Shown here piece by piece: positions 1 to 7,261 of a stretch of DNA of 15,920 bases. The stretch is from contig JAEZWM010000074.1 of the NCBI GenBank assembly GCA_023443025.1, positions 1-15,920 of the forward strand, given 5' to 3'. The notes under the pieces are model-generated. The model was not told where the DNA came from. It ran no database searches and saw only the letters and a program-made list of their open reading frames with translations. The position numbers and the translations under genes are program-made. Position 1 is the stretch's first letter; every line of letters begins with the position of its first letter. This DNA is from Bacillota bacterium (GTDB taxonomy: Bacteria; Bacillota; Clostridia; Tissierellales; Peptoniphilaceae).

Positions 1-9
1 AAAAAAGTA

Positions 10-35
10 GAGACCGACAAAAAAACGTCGGTCTC
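10..35 (-). terminator. Rho-independent terminator (leftward)
   Basis: A perfect 9-bp stem (10-18 with 27-35) encloses an A-rich 8-nt loop. On the minus strand the stem is followed by TAC and a run of T (the A run at 1-6), the layout of an intrinsic terminator for leftward transcription. It lies just outside the left end of the transposase element, so it may end the transposase transcript or be an older terminator of the host locus. The plus-strand side has no T tract. Confidence 0.75.
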
Positions 36-54
36 CTGTTTAATAAATTAAACG

Positions 55-79
55 GGGTCAGGCTTGACTATATTAACAT
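55..79 (+). repeat. Left terminal inverted repeat
   Basis: GGGTCAGGCTTGAC (55-68) followed by TATATTAACAT (69-79). This is the reverse complement of 1162-1186 except at two positions (69 and 71). The match stops at 80. Confidence 0.8.
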
Positions 80-178
80 TTATCGGTTATTTATACAATA
101 TTATTATTATTTATAATTTATCTGCAATCATAATATTGAATAGTATCAGCTTTTATAATATAGCCTACTGCTGTATTA

Positions 179-1078
179 TTATAGAATAATCTCAGATATG
201 TTATTTATTATTTCATTAATATAATCATCAAACTCCCCATTTATATAGTTCCTTTTAATTCGAGAAACACTTGAAGGATGCATTTCTAAGTAATCTGATA
301 GTTCTTTATTGCCAAGCAGAGTATGACTAGAAGCTAACGCAATAAATATTTTCCTATAATCATGTATAAAGAATTTTAAACCTTGTTCCTTTTCTGATTC
401 TAAGATATATCTTTCTATTTCATCTATATCCAAATATCTTTTACTTATTTGTTCTTTCCTTTCATCTATCCACGCCGATGATTCTGCAAACTCTAATTCA
501 TCTCCAACCATATAGTTCTCTTTTAATTCACTATCACTTACTTCTCCTAACAACCATAAATACTCATTTCTAGAGCTTTCTTTATCTCTACCAATTAACC
601 TAAACAATTGATCAACATCACAAATATCGCAATAAGTATTACCCATTATTGCATTGTGACTTGACCATACATAATCATCAAGATTCTCTACTAATTTTGC
701 TTTTTTAGGATTGTTGTGTATGTATGCAATCAAAGATATATAATATGCTTCATCAGAACAAGGATAGGACTTAAACCTTTGTTCAAATACATGACCGGAC
801 TCTTTATACTTAGTATTAAAATATTGTGTATAGCTCTGCTGAATACCACCCATAAAATCTGAAAGATTCAAAAGTTTTTGCTTAACAAGCAGATGTACAT
901 GATTGTCCATAAAACAATAAGCTAGAATGATAAAGTGATACCTTTTTTTATATGTATGTAACAACTGAAGGTATTTTATACGATCATTATCATTATAAAA
1001 TATATCTTTAGAATTATTTCCACGTACTACTATGTGATGAATCATTCCTTTATCTTGTATACGAGGCTTTCTTGGCAT
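179..1078 (-). CDS. REP-associated tyrosine (Y1, HUH) transposase
   Basis: This 299-residue protein belongs to the TnpA_REP/Y1 transposase family, which nicks and rejoins single-stranded DNA through a covalent phosphotyrosine. The N-terminus has the family start PRKPRI followed by HHIVVRGNN. The metal-binding HUH motif is MDNHVHLL (His60 and His62). The GHVFEQRFKS block is at 95-104, and the likely catalytic tyrosine is Tyr119 in YIHNNP. The C-terminal part (about 215-299) looks like a DNA-binding helix-turn-helix region of the DnaA-C type, with SSVSRIKRNY near 268-277. The length suits the longer members with this extension. The ATG start is supported by AAGGAGC upstream. The reading frame is intact and all motif residues are present, so the enzyme may be active. 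It is the only gene of the element. Confidence 0.9.
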   Translation of the reverse strand: MPRKPRIQDKGMIHHIVVRGNNSKDIFYNDNDRIKYLQLLHTYKKRYHFIILAYCFMDNHVHLLVKQKLLNLSDFMGGIQQSYTQYFNTKYKESGHVFEQRFKSYPCSDEAYYISLIAYIHNNPKKAKLVENLDDYVWSSHNAIMGNTYCDICDVDQLFRLIGRDKESSRNEYLWLLGEVSDSELKENYMVGDELEFAESSAWIDERKEQISKRYLDIDEIERYILESEKEQGLKFFIHDYRKIFIALASSHTLLGNKELSDYLEMHPSSVSRIKRNYINGEFDDYINEIINNISEIIL

Positions 1079-1149
1079 TGTGATCGCTCCTTATGTATTT
1101 TAAATAATATCTTGCGCAATGTAATTGTATATATACATTTATTATATTA

Positions 1150-1177
1150 ATAATACACTATATGTTAATTTTGTCAA
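1150..1177 (-). promoter_or_regulatory. Promoter of the transposase gene, -35 inside the terminal repeat
   Basis: On the minus strand TTGACA (1177-1172) is followed by 16 bp and TATTAT (1155-1150), about 70 bp upstream of the ATG. The -35 hexamer is the inner end of the GGGTCAGGCTTGAC repeat core. Inferred from consensus matches only. Confidence 0.55.
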
Positions 1178-1186
1178 GCCTGACCC
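1162..1186 (-). repeat. Right terminal inverted repeat
   Basis: The reverse complement reads GGGTCAGGCTTGAC then AAAATTAACAT, pairing with the left end at 55-79. It also contains the TTGACA hexamer that serves as the candidate -35 box of the transposase promoter. Confidence 0.8.
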
Positions 1187-1205
1187 TCTTTATCTGGTCT
1201 TTTCA

Positions 1206-1236
1206 TAAAAAAGAGCACTACTGATAAGTAGTGCTT
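1206..1236 (-). terminator. Rho-independent terminator of the folC-yvcK operon
   Basis: AGCACTACT (1214-1222) and AGTAGTGCT (1227-1235) form a perfect 9-bp stem with a GATA loop. On the minus strand a run of T (plus-strand A run 1207-1212) follows. It starts about 17 bp after the yvcK stop codon, closing the leftward operon. Confidence 0.85.
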
Positions 1237-1252
1237 ACTTTGGGTTTTGGGT

Positions 1253-2236
1253 TTATCTTACGGTTTGGAATATCATGCGGCTTACTTCTTCGGCGTTGTG
1301 TCTTACGTAGTTGTGTTTTATGTCTATGAAGTTGCCTGTGATTACTTTTGTGCCGAGATTTTCTATTTTTTTGAGTTCTTCGTCTTGTATATATATTGGA
1401 TTTGACGAATCTTTGAATTTGTATTTTAATTCAATTTCCGGTGGTATTTCTGCGTTGTTTACAAATATATAATCTATGAAGTTTTCACCACAATGCGTGA
1501 TGATTGCTTTTAGGTGATCGTATACTGAAAACCCATCCGTCTCCCCTGCTTGAGTCATTATGTTTGATATATAAACTTTTTTTGCCGTTGAGTTTATTAC
1601 AGCATCTCTTAGGTCATCTACTAATAGATTTGGCATAATTGATGTGTATAGAGAACCGGGTCCTAGTATGATTATATCTGCCCTATTTATGTCTTCGATT
1701 GATTCAAAAGGTGGTTTGGATAATTCCGGTTCTAAGTATACTCTTTTGATTCTACCTCCGGATTTTCTAGTTAGGAATGTAATATTTGACTCACCTTCTA
1801 TTACGGACCCGTCTTCTAGTTCTGCATATAGGGTTACGTTCTCAAGGGTCATAGGCAGCACCTTACCGGTTATTGCAAGTACTTTTGATGCTTCCTTTAG
1901 GCCAATGTGAAAATCGCCGTAGATTCCATTTAGGGCTGCTAAAAAGAGATTTCCGAAACTTTGACCTGCTAATCGGCCGCTGTTTTCGTCAAATCTAAAT
2001 TTCATGAGCAGTTCCATTTCCTTTTCGGAGTTAGAAAGTGCTATTAAACATGCTCTTATGTCTCCCGGTGGAAGCATTCCCAGGTCTTCTCTTAAGATAC
2101 CTGAACCTCCGCCATCATCAGCGACGGTTACAATCGCAGTTATGTTTTTGGTATAGTTTTTTAATCCATACAGCATAACTGAATTCCCTGTACCGCCGCC
2201 AATTGTTACGATTTTCAAGTCTTTTGTCTTTTTCAT
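1253..2236 (-). CDS. yvcK: YvcK/GlmR family gluconeogenesis and cell-wall factor
   Basis: This 327-residue cytoplasmic protein belongs to the YvcK (GlmR, CofD-like) family. In Bacillus, family members bind UDP-GlcNAc and help route carbon into amino sugars during growth on gluconeogenic sources. The N-terminal GGGTG nucleotide-type loop is at 13-17. The conserved block TVADDGGGSG is at 37-46, PPGD at 56-59, and GPGSLYTS, typical of the CofD/YvcK fold, at 192-199. The length is normal. The start codon overlaps the end of rapZ by 4 nt (ATGA), and a GAGGT upstream serves as ribosome binding site, so the two are translationally coupled. It is the last gene of the operon. The usual next gene, whiA, is absent and a terminator follows at once. 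Confidence 0.95.
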   Translation of the reverse strand: MKKTKDLKIVTIGGGTGNSVMLYGLKNYTKNITAIVTVADDGGGSGILREDLGMLPPGDIRACLIALSNSEKEMELLMKFRFDENSGRLAGQSFGNLFLAALNGIYGDFHIGLKEASKVLAITGKVLPMTLENVTLYAELEDGSVIEGESNITFLTRKSGGRIKRVYLEPELSKPPFESIEDINRADIIILGPGSLYTSIMPNLLVDDLRDAVINSTAKKVYISNIMTQAGETDGFSVYDHLKAIITHCGENFIDYIFVNNAEIPPEIELKYKFKDSSNPIYIQDEELKKIENLGTKVITGNFIDIKHNYVRHNAEEVSRMIFQTVR

Positions 2237-3093
2237 TGCCAGTACCTCTCGTCCCTATGAGATACGAAAACCAAATCAAACTTATTCTTTAAAATCTCTC
2301 CTAATTTTTCAGCAATAGCCACTGATCTATGCTTACCACCAGTGCATCCAATCCCAATTATCAGGTTTTTCTTACCCTCTTTTTCATAATATGGAACTGT
2401 AAACTCTAGCAGTTCTACAATTTTATCTAAAAATCGTTCAGTGACATCAAATGAAAATACATATTCTTCTACATCGGGATCTTTACCGGTTTTTTGTTTT
2501 AATTCTTCGATGTAAAATGGATTAGGTAAAAATCTTACATCAAACACCAAGTCGGCATCTAAAAGAAGTCCATTTTTAAACCCGAAAGATACAACAGAGA
2601 TAATCATCTGATCTCTAGTTCCTTCAGTATCGTATACTTCTGCAATACGTGCTTTAAGCTCCGCAAGCTTAAGGTCTGATGTATCTATTATATAATCTGA
2701 ACTCTCTCTAATATTTGACAAAGCTTGACGCTCTCGGTCAATTCCATTTAAAATGTTTCCCTGTCTTTCCATAGGGTGAGGTCTTCTTAATTCCTTATAC
2801 CTCTTGACCAGCACCTCATCCGATGCATCAAGGAATAACACACTTACATCAAAACCTGCTTTCTTTAAGTCATCAATTGCTTTATTGAGATTCTCTAGAA
2901 ACCCGACTCCTCTAATATCGAGTCCAACAGCAAGTCTTTCGATAACTATTTCAGACCTTGATGTTAGTTCTGCAAAACTCATAATTAGGAGTGGTGGTAA
3001 GTTGTCCATACTGTAAAATCCCATATCCTCAAGAATATTGAGTGCTGATGATTTTCCTGCTCCTGACATACCCGTTATTATTACAATTTCCAT
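2233..3093 (-). CDS. rapZ: RNase adapter/nucleotide-binding protein RapZ (YvcJ)
   Basis: A 286-residue P-loop protein of the RapZ/YvcJ family, of normal length. Walker A is GMSGAGKS at 8-15, and the family block FYSMDNLPP is at 26-34. The C-terminal domain carries GCTGGKHRS at 249-257, the signature of the RNA- or metabolite-binding half. E. coli RapZ adapts RNase E to the GlmZ sRNA and so controls glmS. In Bacillota the homologue is a GTP/ATP-hydrolysing regulator of less certain role. An AGGAGGAG ribosome binding site lies just upstream of the ATG. The 3' end overlaps yvcK by 4 nt and the 5' end lies 20 nt after the PHP gene, placing it firmly in the operon. Confidence 0.95.
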   Translation of the reverse strand: MEIVIITGMSGAGKSSALNILEDMGFYSMDNLPPLLIMSFAELTSRSEIVIERLAVGLDIRGVGFLENLNKAIDDLKKAGFDVSVLFLDASDEVLVKRYKELRRPHPMERQGNILNGIDRERQALSNIRESSDYIIDTSDLKLAELKARIAEVYDTEGTRDQMIISVVSFGFKNGLLLDADLVFDVRFLPNPFYIEELKQKTGKDPDVEEYVFSFDVTERFLDKIVELLEFTVPYYEKEGKKNLIIGIGCTGGKHRSVAIAEKLGEILKNKFDLVFVSHRDERYWQ

Positions 3094-3113
3094 ACTCCAC
3101 TCTCCTCCTTAGC

Positions 3114-3854
3114 TTACTCCATTATATTAATGATTCTATCCACAGTTAAACCGGCTTCAGTTGCCCTGTTTATACTATTAGTTAATTTGCCAATGTTCTC
3201 AGGTTTATGTGAGTCACTACCTAAGCTAAACATTACACCTGATGGCATTGCCTCTTTTATACCTTCAACTGTCAAATGACCATGACTTGAGTTAATCTCA
3301 AGAGCAGTTCCACGCTCTGCACATACCTTTGCCAATCTATTTATATCAAGTTCAACTTTAGATCCGGGATGCGTAATAATATCTATTGGATAGTTTTCAA
3401 CTATTCTAATTATAGCGTCCGTGCTTTCTTTTTTAACATAATTTCTTAATGGTTTAAAAACCTTAGAAATAGGATTTATAATCATAAAAATAAAAAAGGT
3501 TTTTAAATCATTCGGAATTATGCCATAATGAAAACCTACTGATAGTCTATCTAAAATTTTTATTTCACTATTAGACAGATCTATTTTTCCCGAATAACTG
3601 ATTACATTAGACTCACAACCCATCAGTATATTTATATCACTGTACTCTTTGTTTAACTTATCTATCTCTTCCCTTATTTCATTAAGTTTTTCCCGTTTAA
3701 CACCAAAAAGGACATGGCCCGGTCCGTGATCAGAAATGATTATTTCTTTTAAACCCTTACTCCTAGCCGACTCTACAACCTCTCTAATCGTACCAAGAGC
3801 ATGACCGTTTCTACTGTACTCACTATGCATATGGTTGTCGCTTAATGCATTCAT
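3114..3854 (-). CDS. PHP-domain metal-dependent phosphoesterase (histidinol-phosphatase-like)
   Basis: A 246-residue PHP-superfamily hydrolase. Metal-ligand motifs in order are DNHMHSEYS (His8, His10), SDHGPGH (Asp42, His43), GCES (79-82, Glu81), His109 in GFHYG, ITHPGSK (His162), the EINSSHG block at 186-192, and the C-terminal SDSH (Asp214, His216). All expected positions are filled, so it should be catalytically competent. The substrate is unknown. Family members include histidinol-phosphate phosphatases and other phosphoesterases, and no his gene is nearby. A PHP gene between murB and rapZ recurs in clostridial genomes, suggesting a role linked to amino-sugar or wall metabolism (inference). 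Its ATG overlaps the murB stop as TAATG and has only a weak ribosome binding site (GGTGAT), so it probably depends on translation of murB. Confidence 0.85.
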   Translation of the reverse strand: MNALSDNHMHSEYSRNGHALGTIREVVESARSKGLKEIIISDHGPGHVLFGVKREKLNEIREEIDKLNKEYSDINILMGCESNVISYSGKIDLSNSEIKILDRLSVGFHYGIIPNDLKTFFIFMIINPISKVFKPLRNYVKKESTDAIIRIVENYPIDIITHPGSKVELDINRLAKVCAERGTALEINSSHGHLTVEGIKEAMPSGVMFSLGSDSHKPENIGKLTNSINRATEAGLTVDRIINIME

Positions 3855-4777
3855 TATTCATCACCAATAATCCTAATTTCAGTTTCCAAATCTACACCAA
3901 ATCTTTCCTTTACGGTTTTTTGGACATGCTGAATTACATTAATAACTTCCTCAAATGATGATTCACCATCAGTTACAATAAATCCGCAGTGTTTTTCAGA
4001 AACCATAGCATTTTTATATCTATATCCTCGTAATCCGCAATCATCGACTAGCTTTCCGGCATAGTACCCTTCAGGTCTTTTAAATACAGATCCTGCACTC
4101 GGATGATCAAGAGGTTGTTTAGAACTTCTTCTAAAATCAAGGTCTTCAAAAACAGCATGAATTTCATCATAATTTCCATGCTCGAGCTTAAAGGTAGCTT
4201 CTAAAACAATTAAGCCTTCGTCATGAACTCTCGACCTTCTATATCTAAAGTTCATGTCCTCAGCAGGAATGTCGACAATTTCATTATCGGGATTAATAGC
4301 TTTAACACTTACGCAAATGTCCTTTATTTCACCGCCATAAGCTCCTGCATTCATCGTTATAGCTCCACCTATATTTCCTGGAATACCTGATGAAAACTCC
4401 ATACCGGCAAGACTTTTTTCGATTGCTGCTTTAGACGTTTTAGTTAGCTGTGCCCCTGCTTGTACCTTAAGTATATCATCTTTAAATTCCAACTCTGATA
4501 GGTTTTCAGCTATCTTAATTACTACTCCTCTAATACCAGTATCCTTAATTAGTAGATTAGAGCCATTTCCGATTACCATGAACTTAATCTTGTTCGCTCT
4601 TAAAAACTCAACCAGTTTCCTTACGCTTTCATAGCTATCCGGTATGACCATGAAGTCACATGGTCCTCCTATCTCAAAAGTCGTATGATACTTCATTGGC
4701 TCATCTTTTCTAACTTCACCAATATTTAAATCTATCAATGATTCATATAAATTTTCCAATATATCCTCCAAAACCAT
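3854..4777 (-). CDS. murB: UDP-N-acetylenolpyruvoylglucosamine reductase MurB
   Basis: MurB reduces UDP-GlcNAc-enolpyruvate to UDP-MurNAc with NADPH and FAD, the second committed step of peptidoglycan synthesis. FAD-binding motifs are FEIGGP (34-39) and GNGSNLL (70-76). The core block GIPGNIGGAITMNAGAYGG is at 131-149. Substrate-binding YRRSR is at 179-183, the catalytic serine lies in HPSAGSVFKRP (Ser230), and the C-terminal catalytic glutamate lies in ETEIRIIG (Glu300). The 307 residues fit the shorter type II MurB of Bacillota. Start choice is uncertain: the ATG at 4777 is preceded only by AT-rich DNA, whereas GGAGG at 4769-4765 stands 5 nt before a TTG at 4759, which would give 301 residues. 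The gene is 37 bp downstream of folC. Confidence 0.95.
   Translation of the reverse strand: MVLEDILENLYESLIDLNIGEVRKDEPMKYHTTFEIGGPCDFMVIPDSYESVRKLVEFLRANKIKFMVIGNGSNLLIKDTGIRGVVIKIAENLSELEFKDDILKVQAGAQLTKTSKAAIEKSLAGMEFSSGIPGNIGGAITMNAGAYGGEIKDICVSVKAINPDNEIVDIPAEDMNFRYRRSRVHDEGLIVLEATFKLEHGNYDEIHAVFEDLDFRRSSKQPLDHPSAGSVFKRPEGYYAGKLVDDCGLRGYRYKNAMVSEKHCGFIVTDGESSFEEVINVIQHVQKTVKERFGVDLETEIRIIGDE
4765..4769 (-). promoter_or_regulatory. Ribosome binding site inside the murB frame, favouring a TTG start
   Basis: The minus strand reads GGAGG, ATATA, TTG within codons 3-7 of the long murB frame. No purine-rich site precedes the ATG at 4777, whose upstream 37 bp are almost only A and T. This suggests initiation at the TTG (4759-4757), six codons further in. 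Inference from spacing only. Confidence 0.5.
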
Positions 4778-4814
4778 AATTTATTTTATATATAATTTTA
4801 AAAATTTAAAATCC

Positions 4815-6083
4815 TTACTGCTCTTTAAAATACTCAAGAACTTCCCCTACTTGATACAGTGATCCAAAACATATTATAGTATCATCTACTTCAGCACTCT
4901 TAATAGCAGCATTTAATGCAGCGGAAGTAGAACCTATCGCGATAGCTGAACCGCCATTCATTATTATCTCATTCTTCAAATCAATGCTGGAAAGAGCTCT
5001 GTCACTGTCCGGTCTAGTAGTAAAGTAGAGTTTTGCAATTGGGATAGTCATCTTAATACTCGTTATATAATCCTTATCTCGCAAAGTGCCGAACACAAAG
5101 ATATGTTTTTTATCTCCATAGAGCTTCTTTAAAGTACTCACAAGAGATTCAACCCCTTGAACATTATGAGCTCCATCAACAATAACTACAGGATCATCGT
5201 TTATAAGTTGAAATCTACCCAGTATAATTGCAGATTCCATACCTGACTTCACCGCATCGTCATCTATACTATATCCAAGTTTTTTTAATTCACTAATTGC
5301 CATCAAAGCTAGGGCAGCATTATAAGGCTGATAATCGCCAATCATACTAATCTTTACATCATCAAACTCATGAAAACTTAGTAGTTGACCATCAATTCCA
5401 ACCTCTTTTAAAACTACATCGTCCAGATCCAAATAATGAATTGCCGCATGCTTTTCTTTGGCAGTATCGTCAAGAACAGCCTTAGCTTCATCTTCCTGTT
5501 TATAACTGACAACAACAGTTCCTTCTTTAATAACACCGGCCTTTTCATGAGCAATTTCAGTCAAAGTACTACCTAAAAAGTCTATATGATCGATTCCAAT
5601 ATTTGTAATGATTGTGACTTCAGCTGCATCTATAAAGTTAGTAGCATCGAGCCTGCCGCCCATACCTACTTCCAGTACCGCAAAATCACAATCCTCCTCT
5701 GCAAAGTATAAGACAGCTAGAGCAGTCTCTGCTTCAAAGGCGGTTATTTGAATCTCATTTTCTTCACTGGCAGTTCTTATTTTTTCAAAAAGCTTAGCAA
5801 TTCTATCAGTTTCTATTTCAGCACCATCAATTACAAATCGCTCATTGAATCTTAGTATAGAGGGTGAGGTGTATATTCCCGTCTTATAGCCCGCATTAGT
5901 AAGCACATGTGCAACATAAGTCGATGTTGAGCCCTTACCATTGGTACCTGCAACATGGATAAACTTCAGTTTTTTATCAGGTCTACCAAGAGCCTCCATA
6001 AGTTTTTTTATATTATCAAGACCTAAAATAAATCCTAAATTTTTAAGATTCTCCAAATAATTCATAGCATCATTAAAATTCAT
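4815..6083 (-). CDS. folC: Bifunctional folylpolyglutamate/dihydrofolate synthase
   Basis: FolC adds glutamate residues to folates, and in bifunctional members joins glutamate to dihydropteroate, using ATP in the cytoplasm. It is a Mur-ligase-fold enzyme. The P-loop is GTNGKGS at 46-52. The family block TSPSILRFNERF is at 72-83, the omega-loop region EVGMGGRLDATN at 138-149, and NIGIDHIDFLG with HEKAG at 161-183. The C-terminal Mur-ligase domain begins near IVDGAHN and ends at residue 422, a normal length. A GAGGTGG site lies a few bases before the ATG. It is the first gene of the leftward operon, with the divergent ABC-transporter promoter behind it. Whether both synthase activities are present cannot be read from motifs alone. 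Confidence 0.95.
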   Translation of the reverse strand: MNFNDAMNYLENLKNLGFILGLDNIKKLMEALGRPDKKLKFIHVAGTNGKGSTSTYVAHVLTNAGYKTGIYTSPSILRFNERFVIDGAEIETDRIAKLFEKIRTASEENEIQITAFEAETALAVLYFAEEDCDFAVLEVGMGGRLDATNFIDAAEVTIITNIGIDHIDFLGSTLTEIAHEKAGVIKEGTVVVSYKQEDEAKAVLDDTAKEKHAAIHYLDLDDVVLKEVGIDGQLLSFHEFDDVKISMIGDYQPYNAALALMAISELKKLGYSIDDDAVKSGMESAIILGRFQLINDDPVVIVDGAHNVQGVESLVSTLKKLYGDKKHIFVFGTLRDKDYITSIKMTIPIAKLYFTTRPDSDRALSSIDLKNEIIMNGGSAIAIGSTSAALNAAIKSAEVDDTIICFGSLYQVGEVLEYFKEQ

Positions 6084-6120
6084 ATACCCACCTCATTATC
6101 TAAAATATGATTCACACTAT

Positions 6121-6151
6121 ATTATACCCTACTTTTTATTATTTTTCTCAA
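6121..6151 (-). promoter_or_regulatory. Candidate promoter of the folC-murB-PHP-rapZ-yvcK operon
   Basis: On the minus strand a perfect TATAAT (6126-6121) lies about 38 bp before the folC start codon. TTGAGA (6151-6146) is 19 bp upstream of it, a wider spacing than optimal. Consensus inference only. Confidence 0.5.
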
Positions 6152-6181
6152 TTAATAAAAACATCATACTATTAAGATATT

Positions 6182-6207
6182 TAATGATAACTAATAATGC
6201 ATAACTA
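6182..6207 (+). promoter_or_regulatory. Direct repeat upstream of the ABC-operon promoter (possible activator site)
   Basis: TAATGATAACTA (6182-6193) and TAATGCATAACTA (6195-6207) are tandem near-identical copies spaced about one helical turn apart. They end 8 bp before the -35 box. A looser third copy, TAATGCTATGACCTAT, lies at 6249-6264, near the expected transcription start. No regulator gene is in the window. Confidence 0.4.
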
Positions 6208-6215
6208 TTTCTTAT

Positions 6216-6244
6216 TTGACTATATTATTCAATTGTTATATAAT
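6216..6244 (+). promoter_or_regulatory. Sigma-A-type promoter of the ABC transporter operon
   Basis: TTGACT (6216-6221), exactly 17 bp, then a perfect TATAAT (6239-6244), 55 bp before the first permease ATG. AAGGAGG at 6283-6289 provides the ribosome binding site for that gene. Confidence 0.8.
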
Positions 6245-6298
6245 TATCTAATGCTATGACCTATATTTATATAATACTATATAAGGAGGAAGATATAC

Positions 6299-7249
6299 AT
6301 GAAAGACACAAGTAATAATCAAAAAGATATGAAAGAAATCTCTAGAAAAAAGAAACAAAAGAGAAGAATTAATATACTGCTTATTGCAATGATACTTCCC
6401 GCTATAATATGGTACATAATCTTTTGCTACGTTCCCATGGGTGGAATAGTTTTAGCTTTTAAAAACTATAGATACGACATGGGTATATTTGGAAGCCCTT
6501 GGGTGGGTTTAGATAATTTTAGGCAAATGTTCAAAGATAGAGCTTTTATTCAAGCATTTAAAAATACGCTAATATTTAGCGGTGGAAAGTTAATATTTCA
6601 CTTTCCGATTCCAATAATTATAGCAATCTTGCTCAATGAAGTTAAAAACGCTAGATTCAAAAAGTTTTTTCAAACTATTTTTACTTTCCCACATTTTATA
6701 TCATGGGTAGTACTTGCTAATATACTGATGAATCTCTTTTCATCAGGAGGACTTGTAAACCAAATACTCAGTAAGATGCACATCCCTCCATTTTCTCCAA
6801 CTGTTACACCTCATATGTTTAGACCATTTATTTGGACCAGTAATCTTTGGAAAGAGTTTGGATGGGACTCAATAATCTACTTAGCAGCACTTACAAGCAT
6901 CGATCCAACACTCTATGAAGCGGCACAGGTCGATGGAGCAAACAGATTTCAAAGAATGCTTAGTGTGACATTACCGGGTATAAAAAATGTTATCTTTATT
7001 ATGCTTATATTACAGATAGGAACCATAATGGGTGGAGCACCATTTAACCAGATTTTTAATCTATACTCCCCTGCTGTTTATGGGGTCGGTGACATATTGG
7101 ACACCTACGTCGCCAGGTACACCTTTGAAATGGGTGCAAACTTTGGTTACACAACAGCAGTAGGGTTACTTAAGTCAGTTATCGGGGTTACAATGATAAG
7201 TATATCAAACTATATTGTTACTAAATCCGGAGGACAAGGACTGTTTTAA
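6299..7249 (+). CDS. Carbohydrate ABC transporter permease, LplB-like
   Basis: An inner-membrane permease of the MalF-like branch (LplB/YtcP-type polysaccharide or sugar-lipid importers). After a lysine- and arginine-rich cytoplasmic N-tail (10-24), about six hydrophobic segments follow, the first near 25-45. The EAA loop that docks the ATPase is seen as YEAAQVDGANRFQ, with Glu207-Ala-Ala and Gly213. KNYR and GPW-like residues after the first segment (55-70) are characteristic of the LplB group. The 316 residues match the family. AGGAGG nine bases upstream and the strong promoter before it mark it as the first gene of the operon. The second permease starts 12 nt after its stop. The real substrate cannot be deduced. 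Confidence 0.92.
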   Translation: MKDTSNNQKDMKEISRKKKQKRRINILLIAMILPAIIWYIIFCYVPMGGIVLAFKNYRYDMGIFGSPWVGLDNFRQMFKDRAFIQAFKNTLIFSGGKLIFHFPIPIIIAILLNEVKNARFKKFFQTIFTFPHFISWVVLANILMNLFSSGGLVNQILSKMHIPPFSPTVTPHMFRPFIWTSNLWKEFGWDSIIYLAALTSIDPTLYEAAQVDGANRFQRMLSVTLPGIKNVIFIMLILQIGTIMGGAPFNQIFNLYSPAVYGVGDILDTYVARYTFEMGANFGYTTAVGLLKSVIGVTMISISNYIVTKSGGQGLF

Positions 7250-7261
7250 AAGGAGAGAAAA

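Larger units (their letters stand above)
55..1186 (-). mobile_element. REP-associated Y1 (HUH) transposase element with 25-bp inverted ends
   Basis: The single transposase gene is bracketed by inverted repeats: 55-79 and 1162-1186 match over 25 positions with two mismatches, including a perfect outer 14-bp core GGGTCAGGCTTGAC. The element is about 1.13 kb. It sits between two leftward terminators, downstream of yvcK, and interrupts no visible gene. I see no target-site duplication, as expected for Y1 enzymes, which use single-stranded DNA. Domesticated RAYT genes are typically flanked by inverted REP-type palindromes, which fits this layout. The exact ends are inferred from the repeats alone. 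Confidence 0.75.

Noticed and set aside
80..178. Possible promoter or small gene in the AT-rich left part of the mobile element
   Set aside because: TTGACT at 64-69 has no acceptable -10 box at 16-18 bp, and no frame with a ribosome binding site is present.
1644..1910. Plus-strand frame opposite yvcK (and similar frames opposite rapZ and PFOR)
   Set aside because: Antisense to strongly conserved genes; no start signals or protein similarity.
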